64,000 bases of DNA from Pseudomonas orientalis (GTDB lineage: Bacteria; Pseudomonadota; Gammaproteobacteria; Pseudomonadales; Pseudomonadaceae), in the NCBI RefSeq assembly GCF_002934065.1, contig NZ_CP018049.1:618501-682500 (forward strand), in the 5' to 3' direction. Positions 17,056 to 27,292 of the stretch are shown here, in pieces (within the stretch, counting starts at the first letter, position 1; every line of letters begins with the position of its first letter). The notes beneath the pieces were generated by a model that worked only from the letters and a program-made list of their open reading frames with translations, had not been told where the DNA came from and did no database searches. Both the position numbers and the translations under genes were made by a program.

Positions 17056-17970
17056 ATGGATGGTATTTTCCTGCAGCAACTGGTCAACGGCCTGACCCTC
17101 GGGTCGGTCTATGGCCTGATCGCCATCGGCTACACAATGGTCTATGGCATCATTGGCATGATCAACTTCGCCCACGGCGAGGTTTATATGATTTCCGCTT
17201 ACCTCGCGGCGATCAGTCTGGCACTGCTGGCATACTTCGGCATCGAATCCTTCCCGCTGCTCATTCTCGGCACCCTGATCTTCACCGTGGTCGTCACCGG
17301 CGTGTACGGTTGGGTCATCGAGCGTGTCGCCTATAAACCGTTGCGCAACTCCACGCGACTGGCACCGCTGATCAGCGCCATCGGCATCTCCCTGATCCTG
17401 CAGAACTACGCACAGATCGCTCAGGGCGCCAAGCAACAAGGCATCCCGACGCTGCTGGCCGGCGCGTGGCGTGTCGATATCGGCACCGGTTTCGTGCAAC
17501 TGACCTACACCAAAGTGTTCATCCTCGTGGCGGCATTCGCCGGCATGGCGTTGCTCACCTACATCATCAAATACACCAAGCTGGGTCGCATGTGCCGGGC
17601 CACCCAGCAAGACCGCAAGATGGCCTCGATCCTGGGCATCAACACCGACCGCGTAATCTCCTACGTATTTGTCATCGGCGCCGCCATGGCTGCCCTGGCC
17701 GGCGTGCTGATCACCCTCAATTACGGCACCTTCGACTTCTATGCCGGCTTCATCATCGGCATCAAGGCGTTTACCGCAGCGGTGCTCGGCGGCATCGGCT
17801 CCCTGCCTGGGGCGATGCTGGGCGGGATCATCCTCGGTATCTCCGAGTCGTTGTTCGCGGGGTTGATCAACTCTGACTACAAAGACGTGTTCAGTTTCTC
17901 CCTGCTGGTGGTGATTCTGATTTTCCGTCCCCAGGGCCTGCTTGGTCGCCCACTTGTGGCGAAGGTGTAA
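17056..17970 (+). CDS. livH: Branched-chain amino acid ABC transporter, permease LivH
   Basis: Encodes 304 residues with about eight membrane segments. The N-terminal MDGIFLQQLVNGLTLGSVYGLIAIGYTMVYG and the INFAHGEVYM motif are diagnostic of the LivH family. The EAA-like cytoplasmic loop is around GRMCRATQQDRKMASILGINTDRVI. It forms the inner-membrane channel with LivM. The stop is 2 bp before livM. Confidence 0.95.
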   Translation: MDGIFLQQLVNGLTLGSVYGLIAIGYTMVYGIIGMINFAHGEVYMISAYLAAISLALLAYFGIESFPLLILGTLIFTVVVTGVYGWVIERVAYKPLRNSTRLAPLISAIGISLILQNYAQIAQGAKQQGIPTLLAGAWRVDIGTGFVQLTYTKVFILVAAFAGMALLTYIIKYTKLGRMCRATQQDRKMASILGINTDRVISYVFVIGAAMAALAGVLITLNYGTFDFYAGFIIGIKAFTAAVLGGIGSLPGAMLGGIILGISESLFAGLINSDYKDVFSFSLLVVILIFRPQGLLGRPLVAKV

Positions 17971-17972
17971 AC

Positions 17973-19250
17973 ATGTCTGCTGCCAAATCCATTGATATCA
18001 AGAAAAGCGTGGTCGATACGGTCCTCGCCGGGCTGATTTCGCTGATCGTGTTCGGCCCGATCGTAGGCGTGGTGCTCGACGGCTACAGCTTCAACCTGGA
18101 GCCTGCGCGGGTTGCCACGTTGGTCGCCATTGTAATGGCCGGGCGCTTTGCCTTGAGCCTGTTTCTGCAAACCCCCAGGGGCGTGAAGATCCTGCAGGGC
18201 TTCGAAAGCAGCGGCTCGGGCGTGCATGTGCTGCCGCCGGACTACAAGTCGCGGCTGCGCTGGATCATTCCGGCACTGATCGTGATCGCCATTGTGTTCC
18301 CGATTTTCGCCAACAAGTACCTGCTGACCGTGGTGATCCTCGGGTTGATCTACGTGTTGCTCGGCCTGGGGCTGAACATCGTGGTGGGCCTGGCCGGTCT
18401 GCTCGACCTGGGTTACGTGGCGTTCTACGCCATCGGTGCCTACGGCCTGGCGCTGGGTTATCAATACCTCGGCCTGGGCTTCTGGAGCGTGCTGCCACTG
18501 GCGGCGATCGCGGCGGCTTTGGCGGGGTGCATACTCGGATTCCCGGTGCTGCGAATGCACGGGGACTACCTCGCCATCGTGACCCTGGGCTTTGGTGAAA
18601 TCATCCGCCTGGTGCTGAACAACTGGCTGTCGTTTACCGGCGGGCCGAACGGTATGCCGGTGCCTTCGCCGACGTTCCTGGGCCTGGAGTTCGGCAAGCG
18701 CGCGAAGGATGGCGGGATTCCGTTCCACGAGTTCTTCGGCATCGATTACAACCCCAACATCAAGTTCATGTTCATCTACATTGTGCTGTTTCTCGTCGTG
18801 CTGGCCGTGCTGTACATCAAGCATCGCCTGACGCGCATGCCCGTCGGTCGCGCCTGGGAAGCCTTGCGCGAAGATGAGATCGCCTGCCGCTCCATGGGCC
18901 TGAACCACGTGCTGGTCAAGCTCTCGGCATTCACCATCGGTGCCTCCACCGCAGGTTTGGCCGGGGTGTTTTTCGCCAGCTACCAGGGTTTCGTCAACCC
19001 ATCGTCGTTTACCTTCTTCGAGTCGGCGTTGATCCTGGCCATCGTGGTATTGGGCGGCATGGGCTCGACGGTCGGTGTGGTCATCGCGGCGTTCGTGCTG
19101 ACCGTTGCGCCGGAACTGCTGCGCAGCTTCTCTGAATACCGCGTGCTGTTGTTTGGCGTGTTGATGGTGGTGATGATGATCTGGCGGCCACGCGGCCTGA
19201 TTCGGATCAGCCGAACCGGTGTGACGCCACGCAAGGGGGTAGCGCCATGA
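17973..19250 (+). CDS. livM: Branched-chain amino acid ABC transporter, permease LivM
   Basis: Encodes 425 residues. The first ~100 residues form an N-terminal extension with two membrane segments, typical of the longer proteobacterial LivM proteins (DUF3382). The permease core follows, with GLGLNIVVGLAGLLDLGYVAFYAIGAY and the loop GRAWEALREDEIACRSMGLN. It partners LivH. Its TGA overlaps the ATG of livG (ATGA), so translation is coupled. Confidence 0.95.
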   Translation: MSAAKSIDIKKSVVDTVLAGLISLIVFGPIVGVVLDGYSFNLEPARVATLVAIVMAGRFALSLFLQTPRGVKILQGFESSGSGVHVLPPDYKSRLRWIIPALIVIAIVFPIFANKYLLTVVILGLIYVLLGLGLNIVVGLAGLLDLGYVAFYAIGAYGLALGYQYLGLGFWSVLPLAAIAAALAGCILGFPVLRMHGDYLAIVTLGFGEIIRLVLNNWLSFTGGPNGMPVPSPTFLGLEFGKRAKDGGIPFHEFFGIDYNPNIKFMFIYIVLFLVVLAVLYIKHRLTRMPVGRAWEALREDEIACRSMGLNHVLVKLSAFTIGASTAGLAGVFFASYQGFVNPSSFTFFESALILAIVVLGGMGSTVGVVIAAFVLTVAPELLRSFSEYRVLLFGVLMVVMMIWRPRGLIRISRTGVTPRKGVAP

Positions 19251-20122
19251 GCAAGGAAGTCGTCCTTTCCGTGGAACACCTGATGATGCACTTCGGTGGC
19301 ATCAAGGCCCTGAGTGATGTAAGCCTCAAGGTCAAACGCAACTCGATCTTCGCCCTGATCGGCCCCAATGGGGCTGGCAAGACCACCGTGTTCAACTGCC
19401 TCACCGGCTTCTACAAGGCCAGCGGCGGCAAGATCGAACTCAACGTGCGCGGCAAGCAGACCAATGTGATTCAACTGCTGGGCGAGCGCTTCAAGGCCAC
19501 CGACTTCGTGTCGCCGAAAAGCTTCCTCAGCCGCGTGTACTACAAGATGTTCGGTGGTACTCATTTGGTGAACCGCGCGGGCCTGGCGCGGACCTTCCAG
19601 AACATTCGCCTGTTCAAGGAAATGTCGGTGCTGGAAAACCTGCTGGTGGCCCAGCACATGTGGGTCAACCGCAATATGCTCGCGGGCATCCTCAATACCA
19701 AGGGCTACCGCAAGGCTGAAAGCGATGCGCTCGACCACGCCTTTTACTGGCTGGAAGTGGTCGACCTGGTGGACTGCGCCAACCGTCTTGCTGGCGAGCT
19801 TTCCTACGGCCAGCAGCGCCGCCTGGAAATCGCCCGTGCCATGTGCACGCGACCGCAGATCATCTGCCTGGACGAACCGGCAGCGGGCCTCAACCCCCAG
19901 GAAACCGAAGCCCTCAGTGCGATGATTCGCCTGCTGCGCGACGAGCACGACCTCACGGTAGTGCTGATCGAACACGACATGGGCATGGTGATGAGTATTT
20001 CCGACCACATCGTGGTGCTGGACCACGGCAACGTGATCGCCGAAGGCGGGCCGGACGCGATCCGCAACGACCCGAAAGTGATTGCCGCCTACCTGGGCGC
20101 GGACGAAGAGGAGCTGGTATGA
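19247..20122 (+). CDS. livG: Branched-chain amino acid ABC transporter, ATPase LivG
   Basis: Encodes 291 residues. Walker A is GPNGAGKT (about residues 38-45), the signature is LSYGQQRRLEIARAM and Walker B is IICLDEPAAGL, followed by the H-loop IEHDMG. An insertion of about 35 residues after Walker A (VIQLLGERFKATDFVSPKSF region) and the length are typical of the Pseudomonas BraF/LivG type. It powers the LivHM channel. Start and stop overlap livM and livF respectively by ATGA. Confidence 0.95.
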   Translation: MSKEVVLSVEHLMMHFGGIKALSDVSLKVKRNSIFALIGPNGAGKTTVFNCLTGFYKASGGKIELNVRGKQTNVIQLLGERFKATDFVSPKSFLSRVYYKMFGGTHLVNRAGLARTFQNIRLFKEMSVLENLLVAQHMWVNRNMLAGILNTKGYRKAESDALDHAFYWLEVVDLVDCANRLAGELSYGQQRRLEIARAMCTRPQIICLDEPAAGLNPQETEALSAMIRLLRDEHDLTVVLIEHDMGMVMSISDHIVVLDHGNVIAEGGPDAIRNDPKVIAAYLGADEEELV

Positions 20123-20835
20123 GCGGGCCTATCCTCGAAATGAAGGACCTGGACGTGTTCTACGGCCCGATCCAGGCCCTGAAAAAAGTCTCGTTGCATA
20201 TCAACGAGGGCGAAACCGTCAGCCTGATCGGCTCCAACGGCGCGGGCAAATCCACGCTGCTGATGTCGATCTTCGGACAGCCACGGGCCGAGTCGGGGCA
20301 GATTCTCTATAACGGCGTGGACATCACCCACAAGTCGTCCCACTACATTGCCTCCAACGGCATCGCGCAGTCGCCGGAAGGGCGACGGGTATTCCCCGAC
20401 ATGACCGTCGAGGAAAACCTGCTGATGGGCACCATCCCCATTGGCGACAAGTTCGCCGGTGAGGATATGCAGCGCATGTTCGAGCTGTTCCCACGGCTCA
20501 AGGAGCGGCGCAACCAGCGGGCGATGACCATGTCCGGCGGCGAGCAACAAATGCTCGCCATCGCCCGCGCGCTGATGAGTCGGCCCAAGCTGTTGCTGCT
20601 CGATGAACCGAGCCTGGGCCTGGCACCGATTGTGGTGAAGCAGATCTTTTCCACCCTGCGCGAGCTGGCATCCACCGGGATGACCATCTTCCTGGTGGAG
20701 CAGAACGCCAACCACGCCCTGCGCTTGTCGGACCGGGCGTACGTGATGGTCAACGGTGAAATTCGCCTGACGGGGACCGGCAAGGAATTGCTGGTGAACG
20801 AGGAAGTGCGCAACGCCTACCTCGGCGGTCACTGA
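20119..20835 (+). CDS. livF: Branched-chain amino acid ABC transporter, ATPase LivF
   Basis: Encodes 238 residues from ATG 20119, which overlaps the livG stop; the longer frame back to 19843 is an overlap artefact. Walker A is GSNGAGKS, the signature MSGGEQQMLAIARAL and Walker B LLLLDEPSLGL, with the H-loop VEQNANHA. It is the second ATPase of the LIV transporter and the last gene of the operon, followed by a REP doublet. Confidence 0.95.
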   Translation: MSGPILEMKDLDVFYGPIQALKKVSLHINEGETVSLIGSNGAGKSTLLMSIFGQPRAESGQILYNGVDITHKSSHYIASNGIAQSPEGRRVFPDMTVEENLLMGTIPIGDKFAGEDMQRMFELFPRLKERRNQRAMTMSGGEQQMLAIARALMSRPKLLLLDEPSLGLAPIVVKQIFSTLRELASTGMTIFLVEQNANHALRLSDRAYVMVNGEIRLTGTGKELLVNEEVRNAYLGGH

Positions 20836-20848
20836 CTGCGCAATACCC

Positions 20849-20937
20849 TGTGGGAGGGGGCTTGCCCCCGATAGCGATTCGTCAGTCAGCACATCTGACA
20901 CTGACCCACCGCCATCGGGGGCAAGCCCCCTCCCACA
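20849..20937. repeat. REP doublet (REPIN), tail-to-tail form
   Basis: Inverted GGGGGCTTGCCCCC units with spacer GCGATTCGTCAGTC...CTGACCCACCGC lie directly after livF at the operon end. Confidence 0.95.
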
Positions 20938-22364
<1,427 letters not shown>

Positions 22365-22385
22365 GGCTTTAGACCGAGGCGCTGC

Positions 22386-22477
22386 CATCGGGGGCGAGCC
22401 CCCTCCCACATTGGATCGGGTTCACAGATTTTGATTTGTAATCCATTCAAGTGTGGGAGGGGGCTTGCCCCCGATGG
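22386..22477. repeat. REP doublet (REPIN), head-to-head form
   Basis: CATCGGGGGCGAGCCCCC is followed 40 bases later by its inverse. The spacer resembles that of the doublet at 61624 (GGATCGGGTTCACA versus GGATTGGGTTCACA). It lies between the SDR and CDF genes. Confidence 0.95.
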
Positions 22478-22569
22478 CGTCAAATCGGCCAAAAACAGGC
22501 CATAAGGTACACTCCACCCCTGAAAACCCCTCCGCACTGTGCGGTCTAAAGGTTTTGACGGGAGGAAAT

Positions 22570-23475
22570 GTGAGTAACCGAGGTGAGCAGGCACTGCTCA
22601 AACAATCGACCATCCTGATGTTCGCCGTCGCGATCGCCGGGATTGTCACGGGTGTGATATCCGGCGCCCAATCCATTCTGTTCGACGGCTTTTTCTCGCT
22701 GATCGCCACCGCCATCAAGGTGCTGATGCTGATCACGGCCAAGTTGATCGCCAAGAAAAGCAACGAGCGTTTCCAGTTCGGCTACTGGCACCTGGAGCCG
22801 ATGGTGCTGTTGATCGAAGGCAGCTTTCTGCTGCTGATCGCCATCTATGCGTTTCTCAACGGTGTGTTCGGCATCATCAATGGCGGTCGCGACATCGAGT
22901 TGGGGCTGGTGATCGTGTATGCGGCGGTGTTTACCGTCGTGGAATTCGCCTACTTTTTCTATGTGCGTTACCGCAATCGCACGCTCAAGTCATCGCTGAT
23001 CCAGTTCGACAACATCAGTTGGCTGGTGGACGCGATGCTGTCGGTGGGCTTGCTGATCAGCTTTCTGGCGGCACTGTTGCTCAAATCCCAGGGTTATGGC
23101 GAGTGGGCGGTGTACGTCGACCCGCTGATCCTGATTCTGCTGGCCCTGAGCATGCTGGCGCCGGCGTTCAAGATCCTGCGCCCGGCCTTGCGTGAGGTGC
23201 TGGGGATTGCCCCGGATCACTTGGACGACACCGTGCGCGACGTGATGGACGCGGCGCAGGCCAGGCATGGCTTCGATGACTACGTGTCCTACGTGCAGAA
23301 GCACGGGCGGGCACGATTCATTGAAATTCATGTGGTGTTGCCGGCCGATTACCCGGTGGATAAGGTCGCGACCCTCGACGGGTTGCGCGAAGAGATATCC
23401 ACAGCGCTGGGCACGCCGGATGCGGCGCGTTGGTTGACGATCAGTTTTACCGGGGATCGCAAGTGGATTGCGTGA
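22570..23475 (+). CDS. Cation diffusion facilitator family transporter
   Basis: Encodes 301 residues from GTG 22570, preceded by GGAGG at 22561; the ATG two bases earlier is out of frame and the longer frame runs back into the REP doublet. Five to six membrane helices are visible, with the CDF-type sites LFDGFFSLIATAIKV in TM2 and QFDNISWLVDAMLSVG in TM5, then a cytoplasmic ferredoxin-like domain (HLDDTVRDVMDAAQARHGFDDY). It probably exports a divalent cation from the cytosol in exchange for protons. The metal cannot be assigned because the TM2/TM5 residues differ from the zinc-type set. Confidence 0.85.
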   Translation: MSNRGEQALLKQSTILMFAVAIAGIVTGVISGAQSILFDGFFSLIATAIKVLMLITAKLIAKKSNERFQFGYWHLEPMVLLIEGSFLLLIAIYAFLNGVFGIINGGRDIELGLVIVYAAVFTVVEFAYFFYVRYRNRTLKSSLIQFDNISWLVDAMLSVGLLISFLAALLLKSQGYGEWAVYVDPLILILLALSMLAPAFKILRPALREVLGIAPDHLDDTVRDVMDAAQARHGFDDYVSYVQKHGRARFIEIHVVLPADYPVDKVATLDGLREEISTALGTPDAARWLTISFTGDRKWIA

Positions 23476-23498
23476 GGTCAGTTAGACCGAGGTGAGGC

Positions 23499-23573
23499 TA
23501 TCGGGGGCAAGCCCCCTCCCACCTTTGATTTGTGAATACAGTCAAATGTGGGAGGGGGCTTGCCCCCGATGAG
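23499..23573. repeat. REP doublet (REPIN), identical to the copy at 24768
   Basis: This head-to-head doublet with spacer TTTGATTTGTGAATACAGTC is identical over about 75 bases to the copy at 24768-24842. The two copies flank the AGE epimerase gene as direct repeats. Confidence 0.95.
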
Positions 23574-23583
23574 GGCCTGAAGA

Positions 23584-24693
23584 TCAGCTCAAATACTGGA
23601 TCAGACCCTGATAGCAAGTCGCCAAATGATAAGGCGTGGTAGAAGGCATATCCCGCCGGCTCACCTGACCCTCGGCATCCAGGCATTCATGCCAGCCCTT
23701 CTCATGCAGGAAATGCTCTTGCAGCGCCAGCAATTGACGCTGCAGCACCGCCTCGCTGCCGGGGCGCAAGGTCAATGCCCGCAGGTACTCGGCCTGGGCC
23801 CAGATACGCTGGGTGCCGTCGCGCACCGTGCCATCCACTGAAAGCATGCCACTGACCGCACCGCTCAACTTATCCACACCGGTGTGTTCGGCATAGGCGA
23901 ACGCCCGTGTCAGCGACGCATGCAGCGGTGTGCCGCGCAGTACGGGCGAGGACTCGAGCAAAAAGAACCATTCGAACTGGTGCCCCGGTTCAAACCAGTT
24001 ATCCACAGCACCCAGCGGTTTTTCCAGCATCACGCCATGCTCGCGGTCGATGAAGCGTTGCTGCATGGCCGTCGCCAATGCCAGCAGGGCCGTTTGTACC
24101 TCGGCGTCCTCACGCACCGCGAGGGTGGCAAGGAAGCCTTCGGCCAGGTGCATCAACGGGTTTTGCAACGGGCCGGACTTGAGCGAGGCCCAGTTGCGGT
24201 CCAGCACCGCTTCGTACAGGCCGTCACCGGTGGCGAAGCGTTGGGCGACCACTTCCAGCGCGGCGTTGAGCACCGACTCCACCAAGGGTTCACGTACCTT
24301 GGCCCAGTATTGGGCGCAGGCAAAGATGATGAAGGCGTGGGTGTAGAGGTCTTTGCGTTTGTCCAGTGGCTGCCCGGCCGGGTCGATGCTGTAGAACCAG
24401 CCGCCGTGTTCGGCGTCGTGGAAATGCTGTTGCAGGGAACGGAACAACTGCGCCGCACGCGCTTGCGCGAAGTCCGTGCCGGGCTCGCCGATCAGGCTGG
24501 CAAACAGGTACAACTGGCGGGCGCAGGCCATGGCGCGGTAGCGTTGCGGGGGCAGTGGCTGATGCTCGGCGTCCAGCGCCTCAAACGGTAGTGCCAGGTC
24601 GGCATTCCAGCCCGGGCCCTGCCACAGCGGCACGATCAGGTCATGGAAGTGCGTGAGCACGGAATTCAAAGCGGGTGGAGAAGCGATGGGCAT
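23584..24693 (-). CDS. AGE-family sugar epimerase/isomerase
   Basis: Encodes 369 residues of an (alpha/alpha)6-barrel protein of the N-acylglucosamine 2-epimerase family. Family motifs include RYRAMACARQLYLFA, KDLYTHAFIIFA, NPLMHLAEGFLA, WFEPGHQFEWFFLL and RIWAQAEYLRAL, which carry the conserved histidines and arginines of the active site. In pseudomonads this subgroup acts as D-mannose isomerase (mannose to fructose) or a related aldose-ketose isomerase. The exact substrate is inferred. It is a lone gene bounded by two identical REP doublets. Confidence 0.88.
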   Translation of the reverse strand: MPIASPPALNSVLTHFHDLIVPLWQGPGWNADLALPFEALDAEHQPLPPQRYRAMACARQLYLFASLIGEPGTDFAQARAAQLFRSLQQHFHDAEHGGWFYSIDPAGQPLDKRKDLYTHAFIIFACAQYWAKVREPLVESVLNAALEVVAQRFATGDGLYEAVLDRNWASLKSGPLQNPLMHLAEGFLATLAVREDAEVQTALLALATAMQQRFIDREHGVMLEKPLGAVDNWFEPGHQFEWFFLLESSPVLRGTPLHASLTRAFAYAEHTGVDKLSGAVSGMLSVDGTVRDGTQRIWAQAEYLRALTLRPGSEAVLQRQLLALQEHFLHEKGWHECLDAEGQVSRRDMPSTTPYHLATCYQGLIQYLS

Positions 24694-24767
24694 TGGCTGG
24701 CGTCGTCACGGCAGGGGTGTGGCGCGCATGTTATCAGGCTTGGGAACTGTGGTGTCTGTGGCGCCGC

Positions 24768-24842
24768 TATCGGGGGCAAGCCCCCTCCCACCTTTGATTT
24801 GTGAATACAGTCAAATGTGGGAGGGGGCTTGCCCCCGATGAG
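24768..24842. repeat. REP doublet (REPIN), identical to the copy at 23499
   Basis: This is the second copy of the 75-base doublet. It lies just upstream of the AGE epimerase gene in the same orientation as the first copy. Confidence 0.95.
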
Positions 24843-24952
24843 CATAGGTATCTACACAACTCAGCAGCGCCCAACCGTAACCACGATGCGAAGCGAGCCG
24901 CTCTTGATCTTGATCTGCTTTTGATCTTAGGCGCCCCGTTAAACCACGCTGG

Positions 24953-25059
24953 CCGAACGCAGGCTTGAATCCGTGGGCAACCCGGCAGGACGCCGGGTTA
25001 GCCGCACTGGGCCAGGGATGGCCCATTGCGGCGGCCCACGGATTCAAGCCTGCGTTCGG
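24953..25059. repeat. Palindromic three-way-junction repeat element
   Basis: Perfect 26-bp arms at 24953-24978 and 25034-25059 (core GCCCACGGATTCAAGCCTGC) enclose two further hairpins: AACCCGGC/GCCGGGTT (24979-24999) and GCCGCA-TGGGCC/GGCCCA-TGCGGC (25001-25032, one mismatch). The whole 107-base unit can fold as a three-way junction on either strand. The sequence resembles an intergenic repeat I recall from many fluorescent pseudomonads. Confidence 0.85.
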
Positions 25060-25201
25060 GCACACCGAGCCTAGGCGAGGTGCCGAGTGGTGGGGCAAGA
25101 GCGTTTTGCTTACTTTTGCGCTTTTCAAAAGTGAGCCGCCGTAAGGGCGGAACCATTAGCAGCCGTTACCGCAGAAACGGATATGTACTCGGTCTGATCC
25201 A

Positions 25202-25304
25202 ACATCCAGGTCGGCCCTGAGGCCGCCATCGGGGGCAAGCCCCCTCCCACATTTGGACCGGGATTGACACCAACATCCTGGTCGGCCCAGAGGCCGCTAT
25301 CGGG
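25202..25304. repeat. Imperfect 32-bp direct repeat around a REP singlet
   Basis: ACATCC(A/T)GGTCGGCCC(T/A)GAGGCCGC occurs at 25202 and 25273. The first copy runs into a complete REP unit (25227-25251) and the second into a decayed one (CTATCGGGAGCTAGC), suggesting tandem duplication followed by decay. Confidence 0.7.
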
Positions 25305-25389
25305 AGCTAGCTCTTTCGCCACATGTCGGTGTCATATCAAAGCTGTATAGATACCTATGCCCCGATGAGGCCTTCAGCAACGCTGAAGT

Positions 25390-25962
25390 TCAGCCCGCCA
25401 ACAACCAAACCCCGGTCGCCGCCGAAGCCGCCCCCGCCACCCGCACCAACGGTGCCGCCGCCGCAGGCAGAAAACGCACCACCGCGTAACCCGCCGCATG
25501 CAACGCAGCCGTCGCGCCGACAAACCCTGCCGCGTACGCCCAGGGGCTGGACATGTCCGGCAGTTCCAGGCCATGGGCCACGCCATGGAACAACGCAAAC
25601 AACGCCGTTGCCCCCACCGCCACCCACAGCGGTGGCCGCACTGCCAGCGCTACCGCCAGGCCCAGCGCCAGCACCGATGCGGCGATCCCGCTTTCCAGTG
25701 CCGGCAGTTGCAGGCCTTCAAAACCGAGCATGCCACCGATCAACATGGTGCCGACGAAGGCACACGGCAGCGCCCAGCGTGCGTTGCCTTTTTGCTGCGC
25801 CGCCCACAGGCCGACCGCAACCATGGCCAGCAGGTGGTCGAGCCCGCCCAGGGGGTGGCTGATACCGGCGACCAGGCCATTGTCGCCGTGGCCCGGGTGA
25901 GCGAAGGCGAGGGCGGGGGCCAGCAGCAGCGCGGCGGTGGCGAACAGTTTGTTGAGGTTCAT
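25390..25962 (-). CDS. ureJ: HupE/UreJ family nickel-linked membrane protein
   Basis: Encodes 190 residues. The signal-like N-terminus is followed by the diagnostic HPGHGD and the HPLGGLDHLLAMVAVG motif of HupE/UreJ proteins, then five to six further hydrophobic helices. Members are thought to be secondary permeases for nickel or cobalt. The gene begins 19 bp after ureG, so it is the last gene of ureEFG-J and probably supplies Ni2+ for urease maturation. Confidence 0.92.
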   Translation of the reverse strand: MNLNKLFATAALLLAPALAFAHPGHGDNGLVAGISHPLGGLDHLLAMVAVGLWAAQQKGNARWALPCAFVGTMLIGGMLGFEGLQLPALESGIAASVLALGLAVALAVRPPLWVAVGATALFALFHGVAHGLELPDMSSPWAYAAGFVGATAALHAAGYAVVRFLPAAAAPLVRVAGAASAATGVWLLAG

Positions 25963-25981
25963 AAACAGGCTCCGTAGGGGG

Positions 25982-26596
25982 TCAGGCAGCGGTCAGCAGG
26001 CCTTGACGTTCGATAAAGGCGACGATTTCATCCAGGCCGACGCCGGTTTTCTGATTGCTGAACACAAAGGGTTTGCCATTGCGCATGCGTTGGGTGTCGC
26101 TGTTCATCAATTCCAGCGAGGCACCCACGAGCGGCGCGAGGTCGATCTTGTTGATCACCAGCAGGTCGGATTTGCAAATACCGGGCCCGCCCTTGCGCGG
26201 CAGCTTGTCGCCGGCGGACACATCGATCACGTAGATGGTGAGGTCCGACAGCTCGGGGCTGAACGTCGCCGACAGGTTGTCGCCGCCGGACTCCACCAGA
26301 ATCAGGTCAAGGCCTGGAAACCGGCGGTTAAGCTGGTCCACCGCCTCCAGATTGATCGAGGCATCTTCGCGGATCGCCGTGTGCGGGCAGCCGCCGGTTT
26401 CCACGCCGATGATACGTTCCGGCGCCAGGGCCTGGTTGCGCACCAGAAAGTCGGCGTCTTCACGGGTGTAGATATCATTGGTGACCACCGCCAGGTTGTA
26501 GCGCTCGCGCAGCGCCAGGCACAGGGCCAGGGTCAGGGCGGTCTTGCCGGAGCCGACCGGGCCGCCGATGCCGACGCGCAGGGGTTGTGTGTTCAT
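25982..26596 (-). CDS. ureG: Urease accessory GTPase UreG
   Basis: Encodes 204 residues. The P-loop GPVGSGKT is at residues 11-18, and the [15 protein letters not shown] and [18 protein letters not shown] segments are nearly invariant in UreG. The Cys-Pro-His metal motif appears in [17 protein letters not shown]. It hydrolyses GTP to drive nickel insertion into the urease active site, working with UreD, UreF and UreE in the cytosol. The start is 21 bp downstream of the ureF stop. Confidence 0.97.
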   Translation of the reverse strand: MNTQPLRVGIGGPVGSGKTALTLALCLALRERYNLAVVTNDIYTREDADFLVRNQALAPERIIGVETGGCPHTAIREDASINLEAVDQLNRRFPGLDLILVESGGDNLSATFSPELSDLTIYVIDVSAGDKLPRKGGPGICKSDLLVINKIDLAPLVGASLELMNSDTQRMRNGKPFVFSNQKTGVGLDEIVAFIERQGLLTAA

Positions 26597-26617
26597 GGTG
26601 GGTTCTCCAAAAAAGCC

Positions 26618-27292
26618 TCAGGAACGGAACAGGCGGCTGTACTGGCGCTCGTGCGCCATGCACGCCAAAGACAGGCCAAACGCGGCGCTGCCAAGGTGAT
26701 CGGGTTCGACGCGGCCAGCCTCGTACTGGGCCTGCTGCAACAGCGGCAGCAGTTCGCTGGTCAGGCGCTGCGCGGCTTGCTGGCCCAGGGGCAGGGTCTT
26801 CATCAGCACGGCCAACTGGTTTTCCAGCCAGCTCCACAGCCAGGCGGCGAGGGCGTCGTCGGGGCGGATGGCCCAGGCGCGCGCGGCCAGGGCCCAGCCA
26901 AGGGCCAGATGGGGTTCAGGCTGTTGGTCAAGGAAATCACGGGCGTCGGCGTCCAATTCCGGCAGACCACAGAGCAGTTGTTGCAGGGAGTAGCCCATCT
27001 GCCGGCTCTCCTGATACAGCTCGCGGGTTTCGCGGCTGGCACGGTGTTCTTCACACAACTGCGACAGGCGCGGCCAGGCCTGTTCCGCGGCGGCGCGGCA
27101 GTGGGCGAGCAGCAAGGGCGCTTCGAAACGTGCGAGGTTGAGCAGCAATTGGTCGCTGATCCAGCGTCGCGCGCTGGCGGCATCGTTGACGCGGCCGTTC
27201 TCCACCGCCATTTCCAGGCCCTGGGAGTAGCTGTAGCCGCCAATCGGCAATTGCGGACTGGCCAGGCGCAACAGCGCCCAGGCCGGGTTCAT
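26618..27292 (-). CDS. ureF: Urease accessory protein UreF
   Basis: Encodes 224 residues of an all-helical protein with the UreF hallmark LASPQLPIGGYSYSQGLEMAVENGRVND at the N-terminus and FGLSLACMAHERQYSRLFRS at the C-terminus. It bridges UreD and UreG in the nickel-delivery complex and gates UreG activity. Its ATG overlaps the ureE stop (ATGA). Confidence 0.96.
   Translation of the reverse strand: MNPAWALLRLASPQLPIGGYSYSQGLEMAVENGRVNDAASARRWISDQLLLNLARFEAPLLLAHCRAAAEQAWPRLSQLCEEHRASRETRELYQESRQMGYSLQQLLCGLPELDADARDFLDQQPEPHLALGWALAARAWAIRPDDALAAWLWSWLENQLAVLMKTLPLGQQAAQRLTSELLPLLQQAQYEAGRVEPDHLGSAAFGLSLACMAHERQYSRLFRS

Larger units (their letters stand above)
24843..25389. other. Non-coding repeat-rich region upstream of AGE gene
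   Basis: No gene was found between the REP doublet and the end of ureJ. It holds the three-way-junction element, a block with GTGAGCCGCCGTAAGGGCGG at 25131-25150, a REP singlet at 25227-25251 and an imperfect 32-bp direct repeat (25202-25233 and 25273-25304, 29 of 32 identical). Confidence 0.75.

Noticed and set aside
15525..17087. 520-codon frame antisense to the liv binding-protein gene
   Set aside because: It runs through a REP doublet and the sigma-54 promoter and has no domain; shadow.
24811..25128. 105-codon frame across the three-way-junction repeat
   Set aside because: It translates repeat sequence (GLNPWAAAMGHPWPSAANP); similar frames in other genomes appear to be misannotated repeats.
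25323..25862. 179-codon proline-rich frame overlapping ureJ
   Set aside because: Its proline-rich sequence is the reverse of the Gly/Ala-rich UreJ membrane helices.
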